In this document: piece by piece, positions 14,971 to 23,184 of the stretch
How the letters are laid out: the number at the start of each line of letters is the position of its first letter
Position numbering within the stretch: position 1 is the first letter of the stretch
NCBI GenBank assembly: GCA_040772885.1
Contig: JAXGXF010000019.1
Coordinates: 1 to 30,070 of the forward strand
Source of the DNA: Pullichristensenella sp002068815
GTDB taxonomy: Bacteria; Bacillota; Clostridia; Christensenellales; Aristaeellaceae
Direction of reading: 5' to 3'
DNA: 30,070 bases
Translations under genes and position numbers: made by a program
The notes under the pieces: generated by a model
The model's database searches: none
Told to the model about the DNA's origin: nothing
What the model saw: the letters and a program-made list of their open reading frames with translations, nothing else

Positions 14971-15005
14971 CGCCCCGATGCGCAAACGATTGTTCTATCG
15001 GGGCG
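14971..15005 (+). promoter_or_regulatory. Leader stem-loop before the sugar ABC operon
   Basis: 9-bp perfect stem (CGCCCCGAT 14971-14979, ATCGGGGCG 14997-15005) with a 17-base loop, 28 bases before the binding-protein ATG. The loop and right arm contain GATTGTTCT, similar to GATTGTCTGATG of the repeat found beside the livJ and aldolase promoters. The rest of the gap 14857-15033 holds another GC hairpin near 14873-14896 and AT-rich DNA (14920-14965) in which the promoter must lie, but no -35/-10 pair stands out. Confidence 0.35.
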
Positions 15006-15033
15006 GGCTTCGATAAAAAAGGAGGAATCCACG

Positions 15034-16068
15034 ATGAAAAGGGCCCTTGTCGCACTGTTGGCTTTCGCACTATGTCTGACCGCGATCGCAGGCGCTTGCG
15101 CAGAGGAGGAGAGGATCGTCATCGGCCAGGTGTTCTGGGGGCTGCACGACTCCTACCAGCACGCGCACCAGGTGCAGACGCAGAAATACCTGGAGGAGCT
15201 GGGCATCGACTACATACCGATCGACGGCCAGATGAAGCCCGAGGTGCAGACCGCGGCGATGGAGGACCTGATCGCGCGCGGGGTCGACGGCATCATCTGC
15301 CAGGCCTACGACCAGGCGTCGATGGAGCTGTCGATCCAGATGGCGCAGGACGCGGGCATCCCGGTCGTCTCGTTCGTCAACGTGTCGGCCGGCGACGTGC
15401 TCTACCCCTCGGTCGAAATCTCCGAGGAGGCCGGAGCGATCGAGATGGGCCGCATCGTCGGCGAGAAGTTCAGGGAGGCGTTCCCGGATGCGCAGGTCAA
15501 GCTCGTGACCATCAGCGACCCGTCGGTCGAGTGGGCGCACAACCAGCGCACGCTCGCGTTCATCAAGGGATTGCAGGAGATCCATCCGGACCTCGAGCAC
15601 GTGTTCAACGGCGGCAAGTCCGACCGCGAGATCGCGTACGCGACGATGGAGGACGTGCTGCAGCGCGACCCGGGCGTCAACGTCGTGTTCGGCTACGACG
15701 CGGAGAACGGGCTCGGCGCGATGGCGGCGCTCGAGGCCGCAGGCCGCGGACAGGCGGAGAACTACGTCGCCAAGACCGAGATGGTCGCCTCCGTCGACGG
15801 CTCGACCCCCGAGATACTCGCGGTCATGGACCCGGGCACCTCCTACGTCGGCACGCTGGCGCTGCGCCCCCGCGAGAACGCGCGCGCGTGCGTCGACCTG
15901 ATGCTCAGGGTCATCCACGGCGAGGTCGACATGCGCGACACCAGCCAGAACGTCAGGATCCCGTCGTTCGTCATCAACTGCTGGGACATGGACATCGAGG
16001 CGACCGAGAAATTCATGCTCGACGAGTGGGACATCGTGCTCGATATCGAGGCCGAACTGGGCCTGTAA
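15034..16068 (+). CDS. Sugar ABC transporter substrate-binding protein (RbsB-like, type I PBP)
   Basis: 344 aa exported protein that captures a sugar or sugar-like ligand for the ATPase and permease that follow. A signal peptide covers residues 1 to about 24 (RALVALLAFALCLTAIAGA); the mature type I periplasmic-binding fold has RIVIGQVFWGLHDSY, ARGVDGIICQAYDQASMEL and DPGVNVVFGYDAENGLGAMAAL. A Cys sits in AGACAEEE, but the residues before it are a poor lipobox, so lipid anchoring is uncertain. AGGAGG lies nine bases before the ATG. A strong hairpin after the stop probably keeps this gene's transcript in excess over the rest of the operon. Ribose, galactose or another monosaccharide cannot be told apart from sequence. 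Confidence 0.92.
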   Translation: MKRALVALLAFALCLTAIAGACAEEERIVIGQVFWGLHDSYQHAHQVQTQKYLEELGIDYIPIDGQMKPEVQTAAMEDLIARGVDGIICQAYDQASMELSIQMAQDAGIPVVSFVNVSAGDVLYPSVEISEEAGAIEMGRIVGEKFREAFPDAQVKLVTISDPSVEWAHNQRTLAFIKGLQEIHPDLEHVFNGGKSDREIAYATMEDVLQRDPGVNVVFGYDAENGLGAMAALEAAGRGQAENYVAKTEMVASVDGSTPEILAVMDPGTSYVGTLALRPRENARACVDLMLRVIHGEVDMRDTSQNVRIPSFVINCWDMDIEATEKFMLDEWDIVLDIEAELGL

Positions 16069-16077
16069 AGCGTTCGC

Positions 16078-16115
16078 CGCCTGCCGGGGAAATCGCTCCC
16101 CGGCGGGCGTTTGTT
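16078..16115 (+). terminator. Partial terminator / attenuator between binding-protein and ATPase genes
   Basis: 12-bp stem (16078-16089 and 16098-16109, one G-T pair) with an 8-base loop, followed by TTTGTT. It lies inside the operon right after the binding-protein stop. Partial termination or 3'-end stabilisation here would give more binding protein than ATPase and permease. Confidence 0.7.
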
Positions 16116-16125
16116 GGAGGGGCCG

Positions 16126-17616
16126 ATGCGGAGCGACTGCATATTGGAGATGCGGGGGATCGTCAAGCAATACCCCGGCGTCACGGCGCTGAAGGGCGTC
16201 GACTTTTCGGCGCGGCGAAACGCGGTGCACTGTCTCGTCGGCGAAAACGGCGCCGGGAAATCGACGCTGATAAAAATTCTTACCTGCGTCGAGCGGATGA
16301 CCGAGGGCTCGATCGCCTTCGACGGGAAGCCGTTTCTCGGCAAGACCGTCCGCGACGCGATGAACGCGGGCATCAGCACCGTCTATCAGGAATTGAACAT
16401 CGTAAACCAGCTCACCGTCGCGGAGAACCTTACGCTCGGGCGCGAGCAGAGCCGCCTCGGGGTGCTCAAAAGGATCGTTTCGCACCCCGCGTTCGACATG
16501 CTTGGCGAATTCGCGCCGGACATCGCGCTCTCCCGGCGCGTGTCGATGCTGAGCTTTGCGGAGAAGCAGCTCCTGGAGATCGTGAAGGCGGTCAGCACCG
16601 ACGCGAAGCTCGTCGTCATGGACGAGCCGACGGCCGCGCTCTCCCGCCGCGAATCCGAGCGGCTGTACGACGCCGTGCGCAAGCTCAAAGCGCGCGGCAT
16701 CGCGGTCATCTACATATCGCACGTGCTCGACGACATCTTCACGGTCGGGGACGAGGTCACGGCGCTTCGCGACAGCGTCGTCGTCGGCACGCGCGACGTC
16801 GGAAGGACCACGCGCGGGGAGCTCGTCGAGATGATGGTCGGCAAGGTCGTCCACAGCAGGTACGCGGGCGGCCGCACGCCGTCGGAGGCGCTCCTCGAGG
16901 CGCGGGAACTGTCGACGAAGTCGGTGCATTCGCTCAGCTTCAGCGTTCGGAAGGGCGAGATATTCGGCTTCTACGGGCTGCGCGGCGCGGGCAAGAGCGA
17001 GGCGGCGCGCGCGGTCATGGGCCTCGACCGCTTGATGGGCGGGCAGCTCTTTCTCGATGGGAAGCCGGTGAAAATCCCCAATCCCGGGCAGGCTCTGCGG
17101 CTCGGCATCGCGATGGTGCCGGAGGAGCGCCTGACCGAGGGGCTGTTCATGAAGCTGTCGGTGTCGGACAACATCGCGGTCGCGAACTACAGGAATTCGA
17201 GCCGCTTCACCATCGTCAACGAAAAAAATACATCCGCGGTCGCGGGGAGGTTCGCGCGAGACCTCAACATCAAGCTGCACAGCGTCCGCCAGCGCGCGGG
17301 CACGCTCTCCGGCGGCAACCAGCAGAAGGTCGTCATTGCGAAGTGCCTGAACGCGCGCGCGAAGCTGCTGTTGCTCGACGAGCCGAGCCGCGGCATCGAC
17401 GTAGGCGCGAAGGAGGAGATCTACGCGATCATCCGGACGCTCGCCGCGCGGGGCGTCGGGATACTCGTGTTCTCGTCGGAGTACGAGGAGATCGCCGCGC
17501 TCTGCGACCGCGTCGCGCTGATGGTCGATGGGAAGATCGCCGAAGTCCTCAAAAACGGGGAGCTCGACATACAATACGTGCACATGCGCATCATGGGCAA
17601 AGGAGACGGGGCATGA
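16126..17616 (+). CDS. Sugar ABC transporter ATP-binding protein (RbsA/MglA-like, two ATPase domains)
   Basis: 496 aa, normal for the family. The first ATPase domain has Walker A GENGAGKST (39-47), YQELN (87-91), a degenerate signature MLSFAEKQ (141-148) as usual in domain 1 of this family, and Walker B KLVVMDEPT (161-169). The second has Walker A-like GLRGAGKS (284-291), signature LSGGNQQ (394-400) and Walker B KLLLLDEPSRGIDVG (413-427). The ATG at 16126 is preceded by TTGGAGGGG; an upstream ATG at 16111 overlaps the attenuator. The stop overlaps the permease ATG by four bases (ATGA). It energises the permease using the binding protein from the preceding gene. Confidence 0.95.
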   Translation: MRSDCILEMRGIVKQYPGVTALKGVDFSARRNAVHCLVGENGAGKSTLIKILTCVERMTEGSIAFDGKPFLGKTVRDAMNAGISTVYQELNIVNQLTVAENLTLGREQSRLGVLKRIVSHPAFDMLGEFAPDIALSRRVSMLSFAEKQLLEIVKAVSTDAKLVVMDEPTAALSRRESERLYDAVRKLKARGIAVIYISHVLDDIFTVGDEVTALRDSVVVGTRDVGRTTRGELVEMMVGKVVHSRYAGGRTPSEALLEARELSTKSVHSLSFSVRKGEIFGFYGLRGAGKSEAARAVMGLDRLMGGQLFLDGKPVKIPNPGQALRLGIAMVPEERLTEGLFMKLSVSDNIAVANYRNSSRFTIVNEKNTSAVAGRFARDLNIKLHSVRQRAGTLSGGNQQKVVIAKCLNARAKLLLLDEPSRGIDVGAKEEIYAIIRTLAARGVGILVFSSEYEEIAALCDRVALMVDGKIAEVLKNGELDIQYVHMRIMGKGDGA

Positions 17617-18557
17617 AATTCGACAAATCGAACTGCCAGAAGCTGGTCATCGTCGGCGTGCTGCTCATGATCATGCTCGCGCTCGCGGCGTTGAGCGCCG
17701 AGTTTCTGACGGTCGCGAACATCACGAACGTGCTTAGGCAATCGGCGGCGACGATCATCGCGGGCTGCGCCGTCACGATGCTGATGGTCTCGGGGAACTT
17801 CGACCTGTCGATCGGCTCGATCATGGCGATCGCCGGCACGATGTCCGCGATCTTCGTCACCTGGGGCATCCCGAACCTGGCGGCGATCCTTTTGTCGGTG
17901 CTGATCGGCACGCTGGTGGGGCTCATCAACGGCTTCCTCGTGATCTTGCTGAACGTGCCGTCGATCATCGCGACGCTCGGCACGATGTACGCCGTGCGCG
18001 GCGTCGCATGGGTCATCACCGGCGGAAACTCGGTAAGCCGGGGGCTCGGCAAGGGCTTCACCGCGCTCGGCAGAAGCTACATGGGCCCGCTGCCGCTGAG
18101 CATCCTCCTGACCGCCGCGATCTTCGCGCTGTTCTACTTCATACAGCACAGGACGCTGCTCGGCAAATACTCGTACGCGATCGGCGGCAACCGGCGCACG
18201 GCGCTCTTGAGCGGTATCAACGTCAACCTCGTCGGCGTCGTGCTCTACGTGCTCGTCGGCACGCTCTCGGCGTTCGCGGGGGCGATGATGGCCTCGCGGC
18301 TCGGCGTCGGCAACGCGAACATAGGCGTCGGCTTCGAGTTCGACGTCGTCGTCGCGGTCGTATTGGGCGGCACGAGCCTCGAAGGCGGCGAGGGCTCGGT
18401 GTTCGGCATGCTCGTCGGCGCGCTGATCGTCGGCTTCATCGCGAACGGGCTGAACCTGCTCGGCGTGCACTCGTTTTATCAGGACATCGTAAAGGGTGTG
18501 GTGCTGGTCGGCGCGGTGCTCCTGGACAGGGTGCTGCAGGCCCGCATCCGCCGGTAG
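17613..18557 (+). CDS. Sugar ABC transporter permease (RbsC-like)
   Basis: 314 aa with about eight to ten hydrophobic helices. The motifs MVSGNFDLSIGSIMAIAG (near 58-75), NGFLVILLNVPSIIATLGTM (near 109-128) and VVLGGTSLEGGEGSVFGMLVG (near 249-269) are those of ribose/xylose/galactose-type permeases. One permease gene is present, as expected for homodimeric RbsC-type systems. Translation is coupled to the ATPase gene by a four-base overlap, with AAAGGAG upstream of the ATG. The next gene starts ten bases after the stop and is probably cotranscribed. Confidence 0.95.
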   Translation: MKFDKSNCQKLVIVGVLLMIMLALAALSAEFLTVANITNVLRQSAATIIAGCAVTMLMVSGNFDLSIGSIMAIAGTMSAIFVTWGIPNLAAILLSVLIGTLVGLINGFLVILLNVPSIIATLGTMYAVRGVAWVITGGNSVSRGLGKGFTALGRSYMGPLPLSILLTAAIFALFYFIQHRTLLGKYSYAIGGNRRTALLSGINVNLVGVVLYVLVGTLSAFAGAMMASRLGVGNANIGVGFEFDVVVAVVLGGTSLEGGEGSVFGMLVGALIVGFIANGLNLLGVHSFYQDIVKGVVLVGAVLLDRVLQARIRR

Positions 18558-18567
18558 GAGGGGAAGC

Positions 18568-19986
18568 ATGTTTCAATACAGAATCGCGTACGGCTGCTGG
18601 CTGAACGACTCGCGCACGAAGCCCATCCCGGACGAGGACTGGCCCTCGGTCAGAATCGACGGGGACACGCTGGAATCGCTGGACGAGACGATGGCGTTTC
18701 TGAAAGGCGCCGGGTACAACTGCTTCGACGTGTTCGGGCTGATCACGAACCACAGCTGGGAGGACGACATCGCCTCGACCGTCGGCGAGGAGCGCAGGCG
18801 GCAGGTCAAGCAGGCGATCGACATCGTGCACCGGCACGGGCTGAAATTGATCTACGGGCTCGGCGTATACAGCTGGGGCTTCGACGGGATCATCGCGCGC
18901 GACGAAAGGGTCCGCGGAACCTCCGCGCAGGCGATGTGCGCAAGTTCGGACGAGGCGGACGCGATCATGCGCCGCGTGATCGACTTCGTCGGCGACAATT
19001 TCGACATCGACGGCTTCCACCTTGAGGCCGCCGACCAGGGGCGCTGCGAGTGCGCGCGCTGCCAAAGGTTTGAGAGCGACATCGACTACTATAACTCCGT
19101 CAACGCGCGCGTCGCCCGCTACATACGCAGCCGCTGGCCGGAGAAGCTGCTGCTCGTGAACACGTCCGGCTACCTCGCGTGGGGGGACGTGTTCACGGGA
19201 GAGCAGCTTGAAAAAATCCGCGAGCTCGCGCGCGAGATAGACATCTTCATCGACGTCGGCAGCCACGGGCTGTTCGTCGACCCGCGCGACCGGGCGGCGC
19301 TTTTGAAGGACTTCCCGGCGTCGTTCGGCACCGCGAACGGCTTCTGGGTCTACCCGCCGCAGCGGTGGGACAGGCTGCGCTTTTTGATCCCGCACCACGG
19401 CGAGAACCACCGAACGCTGAAATCCGTCTACGAGGACGGCGGGCGAAGCTGCGAGCTGTACCTGTCGCCGCTCGTGAACCCCGGCGCCGAGATCACGGCG
19501 CTGTGCAACGGGTTGTTCCTGCAAAACCCCGATTCGACCGCCGGGGAAAACCTCCGCCGCGCGATCGACATGCTCTATCGGCCCGCGACGGATATGCGGC
19601 GCGAGCGGATCGCCGCGATCCTCGACGGCGCGGAGAAATTGTTCTTCGAGTGCTCGCACCCGGAGCGCGACCGGGCGCTTCCGGAGGAATTCTCCGACGG
19701 CGTCGAGCGCATCTTCACCTGGTCGAGGGAGCATCCGGAGCGCGCGCGGCCCGGCGAGCTGTTCCTCGAGCCGCTGTTCGGCGTCGGACCGGGATTTCCG
19801 TGCTACCTGACCGTGTACTTCGACGCCGAGGGCAGGAGGAAGTACCGCGAAGGGATGCGGGAGCTTCTGAACCTCGTCAGGGAGGCGATCGCGGAGCAGC
19901 CGTCCGAGCGCCTCGGAAGGATCGAGAGGTGCATCGAAGGCGCGCTCGCCGACATCGACCTCGCGGACGCGGCGCTTTCCGGATAG
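18568..19986 (+). CDS. Glycosidase-like TIM-barrel protein of unrecognised family
   Basis: 472 aa, soluble, no signal peptide, starting at an ATG behind GGAGGGG. The N-terminal two thirds have the look of a (beta/alpha)8 barrel: GAGYNCFDVFGLITN (48-62), HRHGLKLIYGLGVYSWGFDG (88-107), then DGFHLEAADQGRCECARC (148-165) with a likely acid residue E153 at a strand end, followed by a Cys-rich C160, C162, C165 set. IDIFIDVGSHGLFVD and GFWVYPPQRWDRL follow. The helical C-terminus (about 345-470) is a second domain. The pattern suggests a carbohydrate-active enzyme acting inside the cell on the imported compound, but I cannot name the family or substrate. It is the last gene of the sugar ABC operon; its TAG abuts the TAG of the convergent gntR gene. 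Confidence 0.85.
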   Translation: MFQYRIAYGCWLNDSRTKPIPDEDWPSVRIDGDTLESLDETMAFLKGAGYNCFDVFGLITNHSWEDDIASTVGEERRRQVKQAIDIVHRHGLKLIYGLGVYSWGFDGIIARDERVRGTSAQAMCASSDEADAIMRRVIDFVGDNFDIDGFHLEAADQGRCECARCQRFESDIDYYNSVNARVARYIRSRWPEKLLLVNTSGYLAWGDVFTGEQLEKIRELAREIDIFIDVGSHGLFVDPRDRAALLKDFPASFGTANGFWVYPPQRWDRLRFLIPHHGENHRTLKSVYEDGGRSCELYLSPLVNPGAEITALCNGLFLQNPDSTAGENLRRAIDMLYRPATDMRRERIAAILDGAEKLFFECSHPERDRALPEEFSDGVERIFTWSREHPERARPGELFLEPLFGVGPGFPCYLTVYFDAEGRRKYREGMRELLNLVREAIAEQPSERLGRIERCIEGALADIDLADAALSG

Positions 19987-20673
19987 CTACAGGGGATCGT
20001 TCTTCAGCGCGTTTTCGAGCGACGTGTTCAGGTGCTGCTGTATCCGAAACAGCGCCGTCTGCGTGTCGCGCAGCTCGACGGCCTTTAAAATCTCGCGGTG
20101 CAGGTTGACCGCGGAGGAACGGCCCTCGACGTTTTCGAACGTGATGTGCCGGTACTGCCGGAACGCGTCGAGCAGCTGCTTGTTGATGTTCACGAGCAGC
20201 GAGTTCTCCGCGCCGAGCGCGATCGCGGCGTGCAGCGCCTCGTCGTTGAACGCCATGCCGCTGACGTCGCCCTCGGCGACCGCGCGCTCGAACCGCTCTT
20301 GAATGCTGAGCAGCTTTTCGAACTTCGCCTGGCTGTACTTTGCGATGAACAGCCGTATCGCGAGGCTCTCGATCGCGACGCGGACCTCCATGAAGTCGGA
20401 CAGATTGCCGCGGTTCTCGGCGAGCCACTGGCGCACGTGCTGCGCGGTATCGGCGGTCTTCGAGACCGCGACCGTGCCGCTGCCGGGGCGGATGGAAACG
20501 TATCCCTTCGCCTCGAGCATGCGCATGGCCTCGCGGATCGTCGAGCGCCCGACGGAAAACTCGTCGCAGAGCGCCTGTTCGGTGGGCAGTTTTTTTCCGA
20601 GCGGATAGGCGCCGTTCACGATGCGCTCGCGAATGGCCTCGGAGACGGCGTTGCTTGCGGATTGTTTCATCAT
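19987..20673 (-). CDS. GntR-family transcriptional regulator, FadR/FCD subfamily
   Basis: 228 aa. The N-terminal winged helix (about 5-72) has KKLPTEQALCDEFSVGRSTI with REAMRMLEAKGYVSIRPGSG, the GntR DNA-binding signature. The C-terminal all-helical FCD domain (about 90-220) has acidic and histidine residues in FNDEALHAA and NLHREIL, in the positions that usually bind metal and ligand. FCD regulators typically respond to sugar acids, sialic acid or hydroxy acids. It is the last gene of the livJ-to-gntR run, with GGGAG before the ATG and 22 bases after the SDR stop. It is a likely local repressor of this operon and perhaps of the divergent aldolase gene; the 14-nt repeats at 28828 and 28989 are candidate sites. 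Confidence 0.93.
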   Translation of the reverse strand: MMKQSASNAVSEAIRERIVNGAYPLGKKLPTEQALCDEFSVGRSTIREAMRMLEAKGYVSIRPGSGTVAVSKTADTAQHVRQWLAENRGNLSDFMEVRVAIESLAIRLFIAKYSQAKFEKLLSIQERFERAVAEGDVSGMAFNDEALHAAIALGAENSLLVNINKQLLDAFRQYRHITFENVEGRSSAVNLHREILKAVELRDTQTALFRIQQHLNTSLENALKNDPL

Positions 20674-20695
20674 AATGTTCTCCCGTTTCTGGGCG

Positions 20696-21523
20696 TCACC
20701 AGGCGGTCCAGCCGCCGTCCATGACGACGTTCGCGCCGGTCATGTACTTCGAGGCGTCGGAGGCCAGAAAGACGATCGCGCCGTTGTACTCGTCCTCCCG
20801 CGCCATGCGGCCGATGGGGATGCGGTTGCAGTAGTTCTGCCGGAAGGTGGGGTCCTGCGTGTCGCGGAACACCCCGGACGGCGTGAATGTGTTCACGCGG
20901 ATGCCCTGCTTCCCCCAGTAGGTCGCGAGGTAGCGCGTCAGGTTGTAGAGCCCCGACTTCGCCGCGGAATAGGCGACGGGCTTGATGAACGGCACGCCGG
21001 TCCGCTCCTTCTTGTAGGCGTAGATGTCCTGCACCGGCGAGACCATGCCGTAGATCGAGCCGACGTTCACGATCGAGCCGCCCTTGCCCGCGGCGACCAT
21101 CCGCGCGCCGACCGCCTGGCACATCAGAAACGTGCCGGTCAGGTTGACCTCGACGACCTCGCGGAATACCTCCTCCGGGAAGTTCTCAAACGGCCCGGAT
21201 ACCTCCGGCGGCGCGCTCGGCTGCGTGTCGATGCCCGCGTTGTTGATCAGCACGTCCGGCGCAGAGCCCCAGGCGCGCTCCATGTCGTCGAGCGCCGCGT
21301 GGATTGCCCTTTTGTCGGTGATATCCACTTCATAGAAGCGCAGGTTTTCGCCCGCCTCCGGAAAGTGGCGGCGGATTCGCTCGTCCGTCACCGCGCGGCC
21401 CCAGACCGCGACCCGCGCGCCGCGCTCGCGGAGCGCCCTCGCGTACTGCCTGCCGAGCTGCCCGAACCCGCCGGTTACGATGCAGATTTTTTGTTCCACG
21501 CCAAAAAGCGGATCGTATTGCAT
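20696..21523 (-). CDS. Short-chain dehydrogenase/reductase (SDR) 1
   Basis: 275 aa classical SDR. The nucleotide motif is TGGFGQLG (17-24), NNAG is at 95-98, and the catalytic residues are Ser156, Tyr185 and Lys189 (YSAAK). An insertion between the Ser and Tyr (AYKKERTGVPFIKPVAYS) is like that in SDRs acting on nonulosonate or sugar-acid type substrates. RVNTFTPSGV and the C-terminal MTGANVVMDGGWTAW are standard. GGAGGGGG lies seven bases before the ATG. It lies 25 bases after SDR 2 and before gntR in the same transcript, so it probably oxidises or reduces an intermediate of the pathway. Cofactor and substrate are unknown. Confidence 0.92.
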   Translation of the reverse strand: MQYDPLFGVEQKICIVTGGFGQLGRQYARALRERGARVAVWGRAVTDERIRRHFPEAGENLRFYEVDITDKRAIHAALDDMERAWGSAPDVLINNAGIDTQPSAPPEVSGPFENFPEEVFREVVEVNLTGTFLMCQAVGARMVAAGKGGSIVNVGSIYGMVSPVQDIYAYKKERTGVPFIKPVAYSAAKSGLYNLTRYLATYWGKQGIRVNTFTPSGVFRDTQDPTFRQNYCNRIPIGRMAREDEYNGAIVFLASDASKYMTGANVVMDGGWTAW

Positions 21524-21548
21524 AATTGTTCCCCCTCCGATGGATTTT

Positions 21549-22313
21549 TCAAAGGCTCGCGCCGCCGTCGATCGCCACCACCGAGCCGGTCATGAAGCCG
21601 GTCTCCGCGCTCGCGGCGACGCAGATCATCATCGCGGCCTCGGCCGCCGAGCCGATCCGCCCGAGCGGTATCGCGGCCTCGAACCGCCTGCGCGCCGCTT
21701 CCGGGTCGCCGGTCGCCGCGATGCGCTCCTCGAGCGACGGGCTCATGACCATGCCCGGGCAAACGCAGTTGACGCGTATGTTGTCGGATGCGTGGTCGGC
21801 GGCCATCGCGCGCGTCATCGCAATCAGCGCGCCCTTCGTCGCCGCGTAGACCGCGCGGTTCTTCGGCCCGATCAGCCCGGCGATGGAGCCCGTGTTGACG
21901 ATGGCGCCGCCGCCCTGCGTGCGCATCCGCTCGATCGCGAACTTCGACAGGAAGAACGCGCCCTTGACGTTGACATCGAACGCGCGGTCGTACTGCTCCT
22001 CGTCCGCGTCGAGCGCGGTTCCGACCGGCACGAGGCCTGCGTTGTTGACGAGTATGTCGATGCGTCCGAACGCCTCGACGGTTTTCCGAATCAGGCCGCG
22101 GCAGGTCCCGATGTCGGCGATGTCCCCCTGCAGGAAGATCGCGCCGAGCTCCTCCGCGACGGCCGCCCCGCGCGCGGACGCGCCGTTGACGGCGACGACG
22201 GCGCCGCCGCCCAGAAACAGCTTCGCGGCCTCATAGCCGATTCCCGCGGACGCGCCGGTGATCAGCACCGCCTTGCCGGTGAAATCGAGCGCCGGCCTTA
22301 CGGCTTGACCCAT
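21549..22313 (-). CDS. Short-chain dehydrogenase/reductase (SDR) 2
   Basis: 254 aa classical SDR with TGASAGIG (19-26), NNAG (90-93), Ser143, Tyr156 and Lys160 (YAATK), RVNCVCPGMV and the C-terminal MTGSVVAIDGGASL. The closest general type is FabG/KduD-like sugar or 3-oxoacyl dehydrogenases. The ATG at 22313 lies inside the last codons of the upstream nanA gene (16-base overlap), with GAGGAGG eight bases before it, so translation is coupled. Context suggests a sugar or keto-sugar-acid dehydrogenase rather than fatty-acid synthesis. Confidence 0.92.
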   Translation of the reverse strand: MGQAVRPALDFTGKAVLITGASAGIGYEAAKLFLGGGAVVAVNGASARGAAVAEELGAIFLQGDIADIGTCRGLIRKTVEAFGRIDILVNNAGLVPVGTALDADEEQYDRAFDVNVKGAFFLSKFAIERMRTQGGGAIVNTGSIAGLIGPKNRAVYAATKGALIAMTRAMAADHASDNIRVNCVCPGMVMSPSLEERIAATGDPEAARRRFEAAIPLGRIGSAAEAAMMICVAASAETGFMTGSVVAIDGGASL

Positions 22314-23173
22314 GAAAGCGCCTCCTCGAGCTCTTTGTACTCCGCGCCCGTCAGCGGCAAAAACGGCCGCCTGCACTCGCCGCAAGAGAGCCCGAGCACG
22401 TTCAGCATCCCCTTGACGCCGCGGAACACGCCGACCTTGATGAGCACGTCGATCACGCGGTTCGCGCTGTCCTGCAGCGCCGCCGCCTCGGCGATTTTAT
22501 TTTCCAGAAACAGCGCCCGAATCCGGATGAACACGTCCGCCATGAAGTTGAACGTGCTGCCGATCGCCGAGCGGCTGCCGGCGGCCATGCCGGGCAGGAA
22601 GATCTCGTCGTGGCCGTTGATGACGATTTTGTCCGGGTGCGCGGCGATCATCCGCTGCATCTGGTAGAGGTCGTAGGCGGTGTACTTGATGCCGACGACG
22701 CCCTCGCACGCAAAGATCGGGCCGATGTTCTTCGCGTCGAACGACACCCCGGTCAGCGCCGGCGCGTTGTAGACGATCATCGGGAGCGGCACGGCGTTCA
22801 CGATGTCGAGGTAGTAGCGCGTCAGCTCCTCGAGCGTGAACCGGTAGTAGAACGGCGGCAGCGACGAGATCGCGTCGACGCCGAGCGCCGCGGCGTGGCG
22901 GGCGAGCTCGATCGAGTCGTCCGTGTGGAAGCAGCCGATGTGCGCGAGCAGCAGCGCGCGGCCGCCGATCGCCTCCTCAGCGGCCTCGAGCAACTCCTTG
23001 CGCTCGTCCTTCGTCATAAGCAGCGCCTCACCGGTGCTGCCGCAGGCGTAGAACCCGGAGACGCCCCTTTGGAGGTTGTACTCGATCACGCGCCGGAGCG
23101 CCGCCCGGTCGACGCGGTTGTTCGAATCAAACGGCGTGATCAGCGCCGGGAAGATGCCGTTGAGCTTGTCCAT
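22298..23173 (-). CDS. nanA: N-acetylneuraminate lyase-like aldolase
   Basis: 291 aa class I aldolase of the DHDPS/NAL family, which cleaves N-acetylneuraminate to ManNAc and pyruvate or acts on a similar 2-keto-3-deoxy acid. It has GSTGE (45-49), Tyr135 in VYNAPALTG and Schiff-base Lys163 in GIKYTAYDLYQM, matching E. coli NanA Tyr137 and Lys165. NAL-specific blocks are AISSLPPFYYRF, NGHDEIFLPGMAAG with AIGSTFN, and VIDVLIKVGVFRGVKGML. The DHDPS arginine (YNVPSRTG) is replaced by Leu, as in lyases. GGAGGG precedes the ATG by a few bases, and the gene lies 11 bases after the previous aldolase. No nanE, nanK or nag genes are in the window, so a related substrate is possible. Confidence 0.85.
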   Translation of the reverse strand: MDKLNGIFPALITPFDSNNRVDRAALRRVIEYNLQRGVSGFYACGSTGEALLMTKDERKELLEAAEEAIGGRALLLAHIGCFHTDDSIELARHAAALGVDAISSLPPFYYRFTLEELTRYYLDIVNAVPLPMIVYNAPALTGVSFDAKNIGPIFACEGVVGIKYTAYDLYQMQRMIAAHPDKIVINGHDEIFLPGMAAGSRSAIGSTFNFMADVFIRIRALFLENKIAEAAALQDSANRVIDVLIKVGVFRGVKGMLNVLGLSCGECRRPFLPLTGAEYKELEEALSWVKP

Positions 23174-23184
23174 TTCGCCCTCCG

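Noticed and set aside
14922..18557. Plus-strand open frame of about 1200 codons
   Set aside because: Only the RbsC-like part from 17613 is real. The earlier part is an out-of-frame shadow of the binding-protein and ATPase genes.
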